Shown: positions 9,249 through 18,644 of the stretch, one piece after another | Numbering within the stretch: the stretch's first letter is position 1 | Layout: each line of letters starts with the position of its first letter | Assembly: GCF_007828835.1 (NCBI RefSeq) | Contig: NZ_VIVL01000001.1 | Coordinates: 434,001-498,000 of the forward strand | Source of the DNA: Variovorax beijingensis | GTDB taxonomy: Bacteria > Pseudomonadota > Gammaproteobacteria > Burkholderiales > Burkholderiaceae_C | Reading direction: 5' to 3' | DNA: 64,000 nucleotides | Notes under the pieces: model-generated | Database searches by the model: none | Told to the model about the DNA's origin: nothing | Seen by the model: the letters and a program-made list of their open reading frames with translations, nothing else | Program-made: the position numbers and the translations under genes

Positions 9249-10208
9249 ATGGAATTCTTCCGCATCCACAAGACCATCCCGTTCATGCGCCACGCGCTGG
9301 TGCTGAACATCATCTCCTTCGTCACCTTCGCGCTGGCGGTGTTCTTCCTGCTGCACCGCGGGCTGCACCTGTCGGTGGAGTTCACGGGCGGCACCGTGAT
9401 GGAGGTGGCCTACCAGCAGTCGGCCGACATCGGCAAGGTGCGCGAGGCCATCGGCAAGCTCGGCTACCCCGACGTGCAGGTGCAAAGCTACGGCACCTCG
9501 CGCGACGTGCAGATCCGCCTGCCGGCGCAAAAGGGCATGAACTCCGACCAGCAGAGCGCACAGGTGATGCAGGCGCTCAAGACGGTCGATCCCTCGGCCA
9601 CGCAGCGCGGCATCGAGGTGGTCGGCCCGCAGGTCGGCGAGGAGCTCACCACCAACGGGCTCAAGGCGCTCGGCATGGTGGTGGTGGGCATCATGATCTA
9701 CCTGGCGATCCGCTTCGAATGGAAGTTTGCGCTTGCCACCGTGCTCGCCAACCTGCACGACGTGGTCATCATCCTGGGCTTCTTCGCCTTCTTCCAGTGG
9801 GAGTTCTCGCTCGCGGTGCTGGCGGCGGTGCTGGCGGTGCTGGGCTATTCGGTCAACGAGTCGGTCGTGATCTTCGACCGGGTGCGCGAGAACTTCCGGC
9901 GCTACCGCAAGATGAACACCGTCGAGATCATTGACAACGCGATCACCTCGACCATCAGCCGCACCATCATCACGCACGGCTCGACGCAGCTGGTGGTGCT
10001 CTCGATGTTCTTCTTCGGCGGCCCGACGCTGCACTACTTTGCGCTGGCGCTGACCATTGGCATCTGCTTTGGCATCTACTCGTCCTGCTTCGTGGCGGCG
10101 GCCATTGCCATGTGGCTGGGCATCAAGCGCGAAGACCTGATCAAGGGCGGCCCGACCAAGCGCGACGGCGGCTCCGAGGACGACCCGAACGCCGGCGCCG
10201 TGGTCTGA
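9249..10208 (+). CDS. secF: Protein translocase subunit SecF
   Basis: This 319-residue partner of SecD has the N-terminal helix followed by the SVEFTGGTVMEV segment of the periplasmic domain. The SecF membrane block has GYSVNESVVIFDRVRENFRR and STISRTIITHGSTQL. The C-terminal cytoplasmic tail is acidic and polar (KRDGGSEDDPN). Length and motif order are normal for the family. It is the last gene of the yajC-secD-secF operon and is followed by a small hairpin near 10298. Confidence 0.96.
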   Translation: MEFFRIHKTIPFMRHALVLNIISFVTFALAVFFLLHRGLHLSVEFTGGTVMEVAYQQSADIGKVREAIGKLGYPDVQVQSYGTSRDVQIRLPAQKGMNSDQQSAQVMQALKTVDPSATQRGIEVVGPQVGEELTTNGLKALGMVVVGIMIYLAIRFEWKFALATVLANLHDVVIILGFFAFFQWEFSLAVLAAVLAVLGYSVNESVVIFDRVRENFRRYRKMNTVEIIDNAITSTISRTIITHGSTQLVVLSMFFFGGPTLHYFALALTIGICFGIYSSCFVAAAIAMWLGIKREDLIKGGPTKRDGGSEDDPNAGAVV

Positions 10209-10297
10209 TTGCGCCGGATCAACGGGACGCACCGCGCAAGCGCGCCGCCATGCCGCAGGTGATGCACACTTGTGCGGTGGCGCTTGCCGATGCAAGC

Positions 10298-10315
10298 TTT
10301 CGGCTTTCGCCGAAA
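10298..10315 (+). terminator. Short hairpin after secF
   Basis: TTTCGGC at 10298-10304 pairs with GCCGAAA at 10309-10315 over a TTTC loop, a perfect 7-bp stem. It lies about 90 bases after the secF stop and 33 bases before the DUF1631 gene. No T run follows on this strand, so termination is uncertain. Confidence 0.3.
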
Positions 10316-10347
10316 AATAGAGTCCCATTGGCCTTCCTGATCCTTCA

Positions 10348-12696
10348 ATGAGCACTGCGCGGTCCGCCTCTTCCCTGCAGCTCGCACGCGAGACGCGCGA
10401 GCGCTTCGTGCGTGCCACCGAGGGCGTCATCGTCCCGCTGGCGCAGGCGATACGGGACCGCCTGACGCAGCAGGCCTCGGAAATCGGCAGTGCGCGCACC
10501 ATGCAGGAGAGCCGCGACGACTTCGTGGCGTTCCAGGGCCAGGCCTCGCAATGGGTGTCGCTCGCGCAGGCGGGCTGGCGCAAGTCGGTGGACGCTACAG
10601 CGGGTGCGGCGCCCGCCGCGCCGGCCGCGAAGCTGCGGCTCGAACTCATCGGCGACGATGCCATGGAGAGCAGCATCCTGTCGTCGCGCCTCGCGCAGCT
10701 GATCCACGACAAGGCCAGCTTCGAACTCAGCGACCTGCGGCTGCGCATCCAGTTCCTGGAAGGCACCGCAGAACTCGACGCCCACGACGTGCTCAGGCCC
10801 GAAACGCTGGCCCGGCTGCTGGTGGACCAGTGGCTGGCGGCCGGCCTGAGTCGCGCGCTCTGGGCCCGCGTGCAGGACACCGTGCAGCAGCAGCTCGTCG
10901 GCGTGGTCGTCAAGGCCTACGAAGACGCCAACGCCTTCCTGGTCTCCCGGGGCGTGATGCCCGAAATCGATCTCAAGAGCTTTGTCCGCCGCACCGGCAG
11001 CAGCACCGGCAGCGTCAGTCCCACCGGGCCGGCGACGATGCCGGCATCGCCCTACGCCGGCGGCGCCGTGCAGCGCCCGGGCGCCGCGCCGGCCTTCACC
11101 ACGGGCGGCTCGCCGCTGATGGTCGCCCGCCAGCGCGCGCAGACGGCGCTCCTGAGCCTCAAGCGCTTCGTCGCCGCCCGCATCGGCGCGGAGCCGCCGG
11201 CCTCGCCTTCGCCCTCGATGACGACGACGGGAATGGACGGCCATGCGGCCGTCGCCGGCGCGACCGGCGCCGGGGGCGCCCGCGCCGTCTCCCGGACCTT
11301 TGTCGGCGCGATCGCCGAAGCCGAGGCCGCCTACCGGGTGGCTGCCTCGCAGTACATGCAGGGTTCGGTGCCGGGCTCCGCGGAGCAGGCCACCCTGATC
11401 CAGCAGACCGCGGTCGACCTCCGGCGGCGCAGCACCGAGCTCAAGAAAAGGGCGCCCACCACCGCCGACAAGGCCACGGTCGAGATCGTGGCGCTCATGT
11501 TCCAGGCCATCCTCGCCGAGGAGCGCATTCCTTTCTCGGCGCGCGTGTGGTTTGCCCGCCTGCAGATGCCGGTGCTGCGCGTGGCCATTGCCGAGCCCGA
11601 GTTCTTCGGCACGCTGCAGCACCCCGCGCGCATGCTGATCGACCGCATGGGCTCCTGCGTGATGGGCTTCGATGCCGCCGCCATCTCGGGCAGCGCGCTC
11701 GAGGGCGAGATCCGCCGCGTGGTGCAGGTGATCGAGCAGTATCCCGAAACCGGCCAGCGCGTCTTCAAGCTGGTGTTCGACGAGTTCGTCGCCTTCCTCA
11801 ACCGCTATCTCACGCAAAGCGACGCCACCCAGCGCGTCATGAGCGTGGCGCAGCAGGTCGAGCAGAAGGAAACGATGGCGATCCAGTACACCATCGAGCT
11901 GCGCAAGATGCTCAACGACATGCCGGTGCGCGAGGAGATCCGCGAGTTTCTCTTCAAGGTCTGGGCCGAGGTGCTGGCGATTGCCGCGCTGCGCTACGGC
12001 GCGCAGGGCGAGCAGACGGTGATGCTCAAGCGCGTGGCCTCCGAGCTCGTGTGGGCGGCCAGCGCCAAGCCCAACCGCGCCGACCGCGCCCGCGTGATCC
12101 AGGACCTGCCGCAGCTGCTGCAGCGCCTGCGCCTGGGCATGAACCTGCTGGGCATCATCGACGAGCCGCAGGAGGCCCACATCAAGGCCATCGGCGCCAC
12201 CCTGTCCGACGCCTTCCTGTCGAAGACCGAAGCCATTCCCGCGGCCAAGATCGAGGCCATGGCCGAGCGCCTCGCGCACCTGGAAGATTTCGTCAGCGAC
12301 GACGGCGGCGCCTCCAGCCTGCCGCTCGATGCGAACAGCATCGAACTGCTGCTGGGCGTGGATGCGGCCTCGATCGAGGTCGTGGCCGACACCATGGGCG
12401 GCGTTCCGGCCGAAGACATGCTCGCGTGGGCCCACGAACTGGAGGTCGGCAACTGGTTCATGCTCGACCACAACGACCGCGTGAGCCAGGTGCAGTTCGT
12501 CTGGCGCAGCGACCGCAAGCAGCTGCACCTGTTCGCCTCGGCCGACGGCCGCAGCTTCCTGATCCAGGTCGGCCGGCTGGCCAGCTACCTGCAGGCCGGC
12601 CTTCTGGTGCCGGCCGAGGAAGAAACGCTCACGGTGCGCGCCACGCGCGAGGCGCTGGCCAAGCTCGACGCGAATCCGGAGCGCCTGCTGAACTAG
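10348..12696 (+). CDS. DUF1631 family protein of unknown function
   Basis: The 782-residue protein matches, in length and style, the DUF1631 family that is common in beta- and gamma-proteobacteria and has no assigned reaction. It is mostly helical, lacks a signal peptide and transmembrane segments, and has a Ser/Pro/Ala/Gly-rich stretch near residues 210-305 that divides it into two lobes. The C-terminal part (ELEVGNWFMLDHND, then QVQFVWRSDRKQLHLFASADG) looks like a small beta-rich, PilZ-like module; that reading is inference. The gene is convergent with smg, only 4 bases away. Confidence 0.8.
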   Translation: MSTARSASSLQLARETRERFVRATEGVIVPLAQAIRDRLTQQASEIGSARTMQESRDDFVAFQGQASQWVSLAQAGWRKSVDATAGAAPAAPAAKLRLELIGDDAMESSILSSRLAQLIHDKASFELSDLRLRIQFLEGTAELDAHDVLRPETLARLLVDQWLAAGLSRALWARVQDTVQQQLVGVVVKAYEDANAFLVSRGVMPEIDLKSFVRRTGSSTGSVSPTGPATMPASPYAGGAVQRPGAAPAFTTGGSPLMVARQRAQTALLSLKRFVAARIGAEPPASPSPSMTTTGMDGHAAVAGATGAGGARAVSRTFVGAIAEAEAAYRVAASQYMQGSVPGSAEQATLIQQTAVDLRRRSTELKKRAPTTADKATVEIVALMFQAILAEERIPFSARVWFARLQMPVLRVAIAEPEFFGTLQHPARMLIDRMGSCVMGFDAAAISGSALEGEIRRVVQVIEQYPETGQRVFKLVFDEFVAFLNRYLTQSDATQRVMSVAQQVEQKETMAIQYTIELRKMLNDMPVREEIREFLFKVWAEVLAIAALRYGAQGEQTVMLKRVASELVWAASAKPNRADRARVIQDLPQLLQRLRLGMNLLGIIDEPQEAHIKAIGATLSDAFLSKTEAIPAAKIEAMAERLAHLEDFVSDDGGASSLPLDANSIELLLGVDAASIEVVADTMGGVPAEDMLAWAHELEVGNWFMLDHNDRVSQVQFVWRSDRKQLHLFASADGRSFLIQVGRLASYLQAGLLVPAEEETLTVRATREALAKLDANPERLLN

Positions 12697-12700
12697 CCAG

Positions 12701-13219
12701 CTAGTGTGCGGTTCTGCCTTCGCGGCTTTCGCAGAGTTCGTCGAGCACCAGCGCGTCGGGCTCGATGCCGGTGCTCCAGTGCACCATCAGCACGATGATC
12801 TTGAGCTCGTCGAGCGCGACCGGATCGCCCGGCGCCGCCATGGCGCGCTCGATGACGATCTCGCGCAGGCCGCAGGACAGCACGTTCGATGATTCGAGAA
12901 AGCGGATGAAGCCCAGGCAGTCGGCGCCCAGGTGCTCCTGCTCGGCCTGCGAGTAGACCCGCATGGCGTTGTCCGACTGGGGCAGGGCCGCTTCGGGCGC
13001 GCCGCGCAGCGTGACCGTGGCCACGGCGTCGTCGCCGGGACTTCGTTCGAGCTGCATGCCCTGCGTGGCAAGGCTCAGGCCGTCGAGCCAGTGAAGCGCA
13101 TCGCGGATTTCTTCGGGCTCGAAGCCGTGGGCGCTGAGCTTGCGGCCCAGTTGATGGGGTTCGGGGCAGGCATCGCCGCGCCAATAGTTTTCGTAGACAA
13201 ACACGAGCACTTCGAACAT
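12701..13219 (-). CDS. smg: Smg/DUF494 family protein
   Basis: The 172-residue protein begins MFEVLVFVYENYW, the characteristic opening of the Smg (DUF494) family, and continues with HGFEPEEIRDALHWLDGL. Its biochemical role is unknown. In many proteobacteria smg lies next to dprA and the def/fmt genes, as it does here. It is the last gene of the LysM-dprA-smg series on this strand, separated from dprA by a structured repeat at 13245-13338. Confidence 0.9.
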   Translation of the reverse strand: MFEVLVFVYENYWRGDACPEPHQLGRKLSAHGFEPEEIRDALHWLDGLSLATQGMQLERSPGDDAVATVTLRGAPEAALPQSDNAMRVYSQAEQEHLGADCLGFIRFLESSNVLSCGLREIVIERAMAAPGDPVALDELKIIVLMVHWSTGIEPDALVLDELCESREGRTAH

Positions 13220-13244
13220 GGGCCCAATATAGCCGAGGAAATGT

Positions 13245-13338
13245 GGCTCGCCCCCAGGCTTCGTGCACTTCGTGCCGCTTCGCCCACCCCTACCGGGGGC
13301 AACACCAGCGGCCCGGCAAAGCCGGTTCCGCGGTGTTT
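13245..13338 (+). repeat. Structured dispersed repeat, full copy A
   Basis: This 94-base element lies between dprA and smg, in the opposite orientation to both genes. It matches copy B at 45025-45120 over its whole length with about ten substitutions and one short gap. Three hairpins can be drawn: GTGCAC/GTGCCGC near its start, CCCC/GGGG in the middle, and a long terminal stem. In that stem AACACC-a-GCGG pairs with CCGC-GGTGTT around an inner CCGGC-AAA-GCCGG. The matching position in copy B reads GAGG/CCTC, so the stem is kept by a paired change. Confidence 0.85.
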
Positions 13339-13360
13339 CACGAAAAAGCGGGCCCGGGCG

Positions 13361-14521
13361 TCAGCCGATGGCTGCTCGCTGGAACAGGCCGCCGGGCAGC
13401 CGCGCGACGTGGCCGTCGAGCTCGAGTTCGAGCAGCCGGGCCTGCAGCGCGGCGGCGCTCCAGCCGGTGCGCGCGCTCAGCGCGTCCAGGCTCACGGGGT
13501 CGAAGCCGAGCGCGTCCAGCAAGGGCTCTTCGCGCGCGCCGGGCACAGCGCCGGCATCGCCGTTCGCGGCTGCCGGCGCCGGCGCCGCCGCCGCGCTGCC
13601 CGCGTGCAGCGACGGCAGCTCCTCGAGGATGTCGTTGACCGATTCGACCAGCTTCGCGCCCTGGCGGATCAGCGCATGGCAGCCGCGCGACTGCGGCGAA
13701 TGGATCGAGCCCGGAATGGCGAACACTTCCTTGCCTTGTTCCGAGGTGAGCCGCGCGGTGATCAGCGAGCCCGATGCCAGCGCGGCCTCGACCACCAGCG
13801 TGCCGCGCGCCAGGCCGGCGATGAGGCGGTTGCGCTTGGGGAAGTTCTGCGTGAGCGGCGGCGTGCCGAGCGGCAGCTCGCTCACGATCAGCCCTTGCAG
13901 CGTGATGCGGTGCGCCAGGTCGCGGTGCCGCGCGGGATAGACGCGGTCCAGGCCGGTGCCCACCACGGCCACCGTGGCGAGCCGCGGCATGTCGCCGGCC
14001 GCATCGAGCGCGCCCTGGTGCGCGGCGCCGTCGACGCCGAGCGCAAGGCCCGACACCACCGGCAGGCCCGCTTCGCCCAGCGCGCGCGCAAAGGCGCGGG
14101 CATTCGCGGCGCCCTGGGGCGTGGGGTTGCGGCTGCCGACCACCGCAATGCTGTGGCCGAGCTGGGTCAGGTCGAAGTCCGTGGCACCGAGCACGTAGAG
14201 CATTAGCGGGGGGTCGGCCATCTCGAGCAGCGAGGCGGGGTAGGCGGCATCGCCCAGCGTGACCAGGCGGCGCGCGCCGCCGTCATCGTGGCCGGGCTGC
14301 AGCCACTGCCAGGTCTGGTCGAGCTGGGCCTGCAGGCCCGGCAGCGGCTGGTGCAGGGCGTCGGCCTGCGCTGGCGAAACGACCTGGCGCAGCGCCTCGC
14401 CCGTCTGCGCAAAGATATTCTCGGGCAGCCCGAAGGCCGCCAGCAGCCGGCGCGCGGCGCCATCGCCGATGCCCGGCGTCAGTGAAAGCCGCAGCCAGCC
14501 TGCGAGTTCTGCTCGGTCCAA
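13361..14521 (-). CDS. dprA: DNA-processing protein DprA
   Basis: This 386-residue protein binds incoming single-stranded DNA during transformation and hands it to RecA. The N-terminal helix-hairpin-helix region (LRLSLTPGIGDGAARRLLAA) is followed by the Rossmann-like DprA core: VVGSRNPTPQGAANAR, then VVSGLALGVDGAAHQGAL, FPKRNRLIAGLARGTLVVEA and SGSLITARL. A C-terminal winged-helix domain (residues about 325-386) completes it. It lies 33 bases downstream of the LysM protein gene, which is the usual pairing. Confidence 0.95.
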   Translation of the reverse strand: MDRAELAGWLRLSLTPGIGDGAARRLLAAFGLPENIFAQTGEALRQVVSPAQADALHQPLPGLQAQLDQTWQWLQPGHDDGGARRLVTLGDAAYPASLLEMADPPLMLYVLGATDFDLTQLGHSIAVVGSRNPTPQGAANARAFARALGEAGLPVVSGLALGVDGAAHQGALDAAGDMPRLATVAVVGTGLDRVYPARHRDLAHRITLQGLIVSELPLGTPPLTQNFPKRNRLIAGLARGTLVVEAALASGSLITARLTSEQGKEVFAIPGSIHSPQSRGCHALIRQGAKLVESVNDILEELPSLHAGSAAAAPAPAAANGDAGAVPGAREEPLLDALGFDPVSLDALSARTGWSAAALQARLLELELDGHVARLPGGLFQRAAIG

Positions 14522-14554
14522 ATGAAGCGGAGAAAGAAGAAAGCGGAAAAAGCG

Positions 14555-15772
14555 TCAGGGATTGACGAGGAAGTCGCCCGCCTTCGGAGTGTCGGTGATC
14601 TCGAGCACCAGTGCGTACGAAACCTTTTCGAAGGGCCGGAACACCATCAGCAGGCCGATGCGTTCGTTCGGCAGCTTGATGGTTTCCTTGCGCGCGCCGG
14701 TGCGGTCGAGAATGGTCTCGCCGTTCTTCAGGATGGCCAGCACGTGGCCGCTGTCGATGCCGTCGCGCGTGCCCTTGTTGATGGCCACCACCTGGTTCTG
14801 CGCCGCGAACTGCACCGCATTGCCGTAGACCGAGATGATGCGGCCCTCGACCTGCGAGGAGGGCGCGCGCGGCACATAGCTCAGCAGCTGGCGCGGCGGT
14901 TCGGGCAGCAGGCGGTCGCCGGCGCGGATTTCCTCGCGCGCCGCGATGATGTCGATGCTGGCCGGCACCACGGTGATGACGTCCTTGTCGTCGGTGGTCT
15001 CGACCGTGGTCGATTCGCCGCGCTGCAGCTGCGCCTTGCCCAGGTACTGCGCCTCGTAGCCGAGGATTTCGCCGGTTCCCGGGTCCTTCAGCGGCGTGGC
15101 GCTGCGGAACACGCGGAAATTCTTCAGCGGGCCGGGCGTCTCGAGCAGCGGCGTCTCGGCGTTGCCGCGCGCATAGGCGCGGTCGCCGCGCGACAGCAGG
15201 ACGCGGCTGTCGTTGCCGGCAACGATGCGCGGCGCGGCCTGCAGCGTGTCGGCGTCCACCACGATCGGCTCGCTCAGGAAGGGCTCGATGATGCTCGGGT
15301 TGAGCGTGGGCAGGGCCATGCCGGCCAGCGAGTCGAAGCGCGTGCGCGGCGACAGCTTGATGGTGCCGCCATCGGCGCTGCCGCCAGCGCCGCGGCGCAT
15401 GGTCAGGCGTGCGCGGCCGCCAGTCTTGTCCAGGTAGAGAACCTGCCCGGGGTAGATGCGGTGCGGATTCGCGATTTCGCTGATGTTCATGCCCCACAGT
15501 TCCGGCCAGCGCCAGGGGCGCAGCAGGTAGAGGCGCGAGATGGCCCACAGCGTGTCGCCGGGCTTGACCGTGTATTCGTCGGGCGCGTTGGGCGCCAGTT
15601 CGCTCAGCGGAACGCCGTTCTGGGCGGTTTGCTGGGCGGTGGCGCGCTGCTGCGGCGTGACGGGGTAGTTCTGCGCCCACGCCGCCGTCGTGCCGCCAGT
15701 GATCACCGCAAGGGCAGCCAACGTGGCGAGAAGATGCGGGCGCTGGCGGACAGTGATTCGGAGCTTTTTCAT
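14555..15772 (-). CDS. Exported LysM-domain protein
   Basis: The protein has 405 residues from the ATG at 15772 (MKKLRITVRQ), chosen because it gives a clean signal peptide ending near AWA-QN; the frame is open 16 codons further up. One LysM domain lies near residues 60-110 (YTVKPGDTLWAISRLYL to NPHRIYPGQVLYL) and would bind peptidoglycan. The rest of the chain is beta-rich with no recognised catalytic motif. Its place upstream of dprA is common in Burkholderiales. The gene is divergent from def across 160 bases. Confidence 0.88.
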   Translation of the reverse strand: MKKLRITVRQRPHLLATLAALAVITGGTTAAWAQNYPVTPQQRATAQQTAQNGVPLSELAPNAPDEYTVKPGDTLWAISRLYLLRPWRWPELWGMNISEIANPHRIYPGQVLYLDKTGGRARLTMRRGAGGSADGGTIKLSPRTRFDSLAGMALPTLNPSIIEPFLSEPIVVDADTLQAAPRIVAGNDSRVLLSRGDRAYARGNAETPLLETPGPLKNFRVFRSATPLKDPGTGEILGYEAQYLGKAQLQRGESTTVETTDDKDVITVVPASIDIIAAREEIRAGDRLLPEPPRQLLSYVPRAPSSQVEGRIISVYGNAVQFAAQNQVVAINKGTRDGIDSGHVLAILKNGETILDRTGARKETIKLPNERIGLLMVFRPFEKVSYALVLEITDTPKAGDFLVNP

Positions 15773-15932
15773 GTCTGGATGGGTGAGCGCGCCGCGTATC
15801 GGCGTGCATACGAATCTCACAATTTGCTACGAATTCTGCGCCCGAAGCCCTTGGGAGGGCAACGTTTTCAGGCGATCCGGAGTCGCCGCGTCGCGGAATT
15901 GGCGAAAATAGCCACAACTTTCTCCCTGTTTC

Positions 15933-16454
15933 ATGGCCAAACGAATCATTCTGAGTTACCCGGACAAGCGCCTGCACACGGTGGCCAAGCCCGTGCAGGG
16001 CGTCGACGCGCGCATCAAGGCCCTGGTGGCCGACATGCTCGAGACCATGTACGACGCCAGCGGCATCGGCCTGGCCGCGACCCAGGTCGACGTGCACGAG
16101 CGGCTGGTCGTCATCGACGTGTCCGAGGAACGCAACGAGCCGCTGGTGCTCATCAATCCCGAAATTATCTGGGCAAGCGACGAAAAGGTGTTGAACGAAG
16201 AGGGCTGCCTCTCGGTGCCGGGCATCTACGACGGCGTCATGCGCTCCACCTCGGTCAAGGTCCAGGCGCTGGACGAGAACGGCGAGCTGCGCACCATCGA
16301 GGCCGAAGGCCTCCTGGCCGTGTGCATCCAGCACGAGCTCGACCACCTGCTGGGCAAGGTGTTCGTCGAATACCTGTCGCCGCTCAAGCGCAACCGCATC
16401 AAGAGCAAGCTGCTCAAGCAGCAGCGCGAAGAGGCCAAAGAGGGCCGGGCGTGA
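15933..16454 (+). CDS. def: Peptide deformylase
   Basis: This 173-residue metalloenzyme removes the N-formyl group from new proteins. All three family motifs are present: [17 protein letters not shown] and QHELDH, which supply the metal-binding cysteine and two histidines and the catalytic glutamate. The length is normal. The stop codon overlaps the GTG start of the following lipoprotein gene, and fmt follows, so the paired formylation and deformylation enzymes are co-transcribed. Confidence 0.97.
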   Translation: MAKRIILSYPDKRLHTVAKPVQGVDARIKALVADMLETMYDASGIGLAATQVDVHERLVVIDVSEERNEPLVLINPEIIWASDEKVLNEEGCLSVPGIYDGVMRSTSVKVQALDENGELRTIEAEGLLAVCIQHELDHLLGKVFVEYLSPLKRNRIKSKLLKQQREEAKEGRA

Positions 16455-16951
16455 CCGTCTCCCTGCGGCCCTGGGCCCTCGGCCTTGCCGCAGCAGGGCT
16501 CGTGCTGGCGGGCTGCGCGAGCGAACCCACGCGCATCGTGCCTGGCACCACCGCCGCCGAAACCCTGCAGCGCCTGGGCGCACCCACGGGCCGCTATCCG
16601 CTCAACGGCGGCGGCGAGCGCCTGCAATATTCGCGCATGCCGGCGGGTTTCGAGGTCATCGACATCGACGTCGATGCCGCCGGCAAAGTCGTTTCCGTGA
16701 CCCAGGTGCTCAACGAGGCGCGCTTCGGCCACGACATCAAGGTCGACCGGTGGCGCCAGAACGACGTGCTCGCCTTCTATGGCCGGCCTTTTGAAACCAG
16801 CCGCGTCAGCTCGTTCGACGGCGTGGTCTGGACCTGGCGCTACAAGGCCGTGAACGAGCGCCGCATGCTCTATATCTACATCGATCCCACCGGCGTGGTT
16901 CGCCGCTATCACACGGGGGACGACCTCGAACTCGATCGGATCCGCGATTGA
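16451..16951 (+). CDS. Outer-membrane lipoprotein with two BamE/SmpA-like modules
   Basis: This 166-residue protein starts at a GTG overlapping the def stop codon. The signal peptide ends in a lipobox L19-A20-G21-C22. The mature part appears to hold two similar small alpha-beta modules: the first from [15 protein letters not shown] to [12 protein letters not shown], the second from [12 protein letters not shown] to [12 protein letters not shown]. These resemble the SmpA/OmlA fold of BamE. It ends at a TGA that overlaps the TTG start of fmt, so it is translationally coupled on both sides. A role in outer-membrane assembly is inferred from fold only. Confidence 0.75.
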   Translation: MTVSLRPWALGLAAAGLVLAGCASEPTRIVPGTTAAETLQRLGAPTGRYPLNGGGERLQYSRMPAGFEVIDIDVDAAGKVVSVTQVLNEARFGHDIKVDRWRQNDVLAFYGRPFETSRVSSFDGVVWTWRYKAVNERRMLYIYIDPTGVVRRYHTGDDLELDRIRD

Positions 16952-17904
16952 CCCCGCTGAAAGTCGTTTTCGCGGGCACGCCCGAGTTCGCGCGCGCCGC
17001 GCTCGAAGCCATTGCCGCCGCCGGCCATGAGATCGCGCTGGTGCTGAGCCAGCCCGACCGGCCCGCGGGCCGCGGCATGAAGCTGCAGGCCTCGCCCGTC
17101 AAGCAATGCGCCCTCGCCCACGGTTGGCCGGTGGCACAGCCGCGCAGCCTGCGGCTGGACGGCAAGTACCCCCAAGACGCCGCAGCCGCGCACGACGCGC
17201 TGCTGGCGGCCCGGCCCGACGTGATGGTGGTCGCGGCCTACGGCCTCATCCTGCCGCAATGGGTGCTCGACCTGCCGGCGCACGGCTGCCTCAACATCCA
17301 CGCCAGCCTGCTGCCGCGCTGGCGCGGCGCGGCCCCCATCCACCGCGCCATCGAGGCCGGCGACGCGCAGACCGGCATCACGATCATGCAGATGGACGCC
17401 GGCCTCGACACCGGCGACATGCTGCTGCGCGAAGCCGTCGACATCGGCAGCGACACCACCGCGCGGCTGCACGACCGGCTGGCCGAGCTGGGCGGGCGCC
17501 TGATCGTCCAGGCGCTGGCGAACATCGGCCACCTTGTGCGCACGCCGCAGCCCGCCGAAGGCGTCACCTACGCCAGCAAGGTCGAGAAGCACGAAGCCCA
17601 GATCGACTGGACCCAGCCAGCCGACGCCATCGTGCGGCGCATCCGGGCCTTCGACCCGTTCCCGGGCGCCAACAGCCTGCTCGACGGCGAAACCATCAAG
17701 CTCTGGGCCGCGCATGCGGTGCCGCCGGCCGAGGTTACGGCCGCGCCGGGCACCCTGCTGGCCGTGAGCGACGCCGGCGTGGCGGTGGCGGCGGCCGGCT
17801 CGGTGGTGATGGCGACCGAACTGCAGCGGCCCGGCGGCAAGCGCCTGGCCGTGGCCGACTTCCTGCGCGGCTTCGACCTGAAGCCCGGGCAGCGGTTCGG
17901 CTGA
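16948..17904 (+). CDS. fmt: Methionyl-tRNA formyltransferase
   Basis: This 318-residue enzyme formylates initiator Met-tRNA using 10-formyl-tetrahydrofolate. It opens with [15 protein letters not shown] and carries the catalytic-site segment [20 protein letters not shown] and the loop [11 protein letters not shown]. The C-terminal tRNA-binding domain starts near residue 210. I take the TTG at 16948 as start because it gives the normal N-terminus and overlaps the upstream stop codon. The stop overlaps the ATG of azlC. Confidence 0.96.
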   Translation: MTPLKVVFAGTPEFARAALEAIAAAGHEIALVLSQPDRPAGRGMKLQASPVKQCALAHGWPVAQPRSLRLDGKYPQDAAAAHDALLAARPDVMVVAAYGLILPQWVLDLPAHGCLNIHASLLPRWRGAAPIHRAIEAGDAQTGITIMQMDAGLDTGDMLLREAVDIGSDTTARLHDRLAELGGRLIVQALANIGHLVRTPQPAEGVTYASKVEKHEAQIDWTQPADAIVRRIRAFDPFPGANSLLDGETIKLWAAHAVPPAEVTAAPGTLLAVSDAGVAVAAAGSVVMATELQRPGGKRLAVADFLRGFDLKPGQRFG

Positions 17905-18644
17905 TGTTCCTTTCCGCAGCCATTCGCCGCCGCCCCGAATTCCGCGCCGGCATCCGCGACATGTCCTCGGCCGCGCTGGGCATCGGCGCCTGGGGCCTGA
18001 TGACCGGCGTGGCCATGGTCAAGTCGAACATGAGCGTGCTGGAGTCGGTGGCCATGACGCTGCTGGTCTATGCCGGCAGCTCCCAGCTCGCGGCCATTCC
18101 GCTCTTGTTCGCGGGCGCGCCGGCCTGGGTGATCCTGGCCACGGGCTTTTGCGTCAACCTGCGCTTCGTGGTCTTCAGCCTGCACCTGCGGCCCTACCTC
18201 ATGCACATGCCGCGCTGGCGCCGCATGACGCACGGCTACCTGACGGCCGACCTGAGCTACGCGCTCTTCACCCGGCAGTACGCGGCGCCGCCGGCCACCG
18301 TTGCCGAGCAGCAGTCGCAGGAGGCCTATCTCACGGGCAACTACTTCGTGACCTGGTGCTCCTGGATGGGCATGAGCCTGCTGGGCATTGCGCTGGCCAA
18401 CTTCATCCCGCAGAGCTGGGGCCTGGGTTTTGCCGGCGTGCTGAGCCTGGTGGCGATCGTCTGCTCGATGGCCACCACGCGGCTGCGCGTGCTGGCCGCG
18501 CTGGTCGCGAGCGCCACCGCGGTGGCCGCCTATGCCCTGCCGCTCAAGCTCAACATCGTGGTGGCCATCGGTGCCGCGGTGCTGCTGTGCTTCTGGCTCG
18601 AGAAGCGGTTCGGGCTCGACCCCGACGCGGAGGACGACAAGTGA
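17904..18644 (+). CDS. AzlC family branched-chain amino-acid exporter, large subunit
   Basis: This is a 246-residue inner-membrane protein. It has the AzlC family features: an N-terminal RAGIRDMSSAALGIGAWGLMTG segment, a VYAGSSQLAAIPLL helix and the NLRFVVFSLHLRPYL segment, followed by several more helices. With AzlD it forms a two-part exporter of branched-chain or related amino acids. The ATG overlaps the fmt stop by one base and the stop overlaps the azlD start, so it is coupled to the formylation genes. Confidence 0.9.
   Translation: MFLSAAIRRRPEFRAGIRDMSSAALGIGAWGLMTGVAMVKSNMSVLESVAMTLLVYAGSSQLAAIPLLFAGAPAWVILATGFCVNLRFVVFSLHLRPYLMHMPRWRRMTHGYLTADLSYALFTRQYAAPPATVAEQQSQEAYLTGNYFVTWCSWMGMSLLGIALANFIPQSWGLGFAGVLSLVAIVCSMATTRLRVLAALVASATAVAAYALPLKLNIVVAIGAAVLLCFWLEKRFGLDPDAEDDK

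Noticed and set aside
10345-12528. A 727-codon open frame antisense to the DUF1631 gene
   Set aside because: It has the low-complexity composition typical of antisense frames in high-GC DNA.
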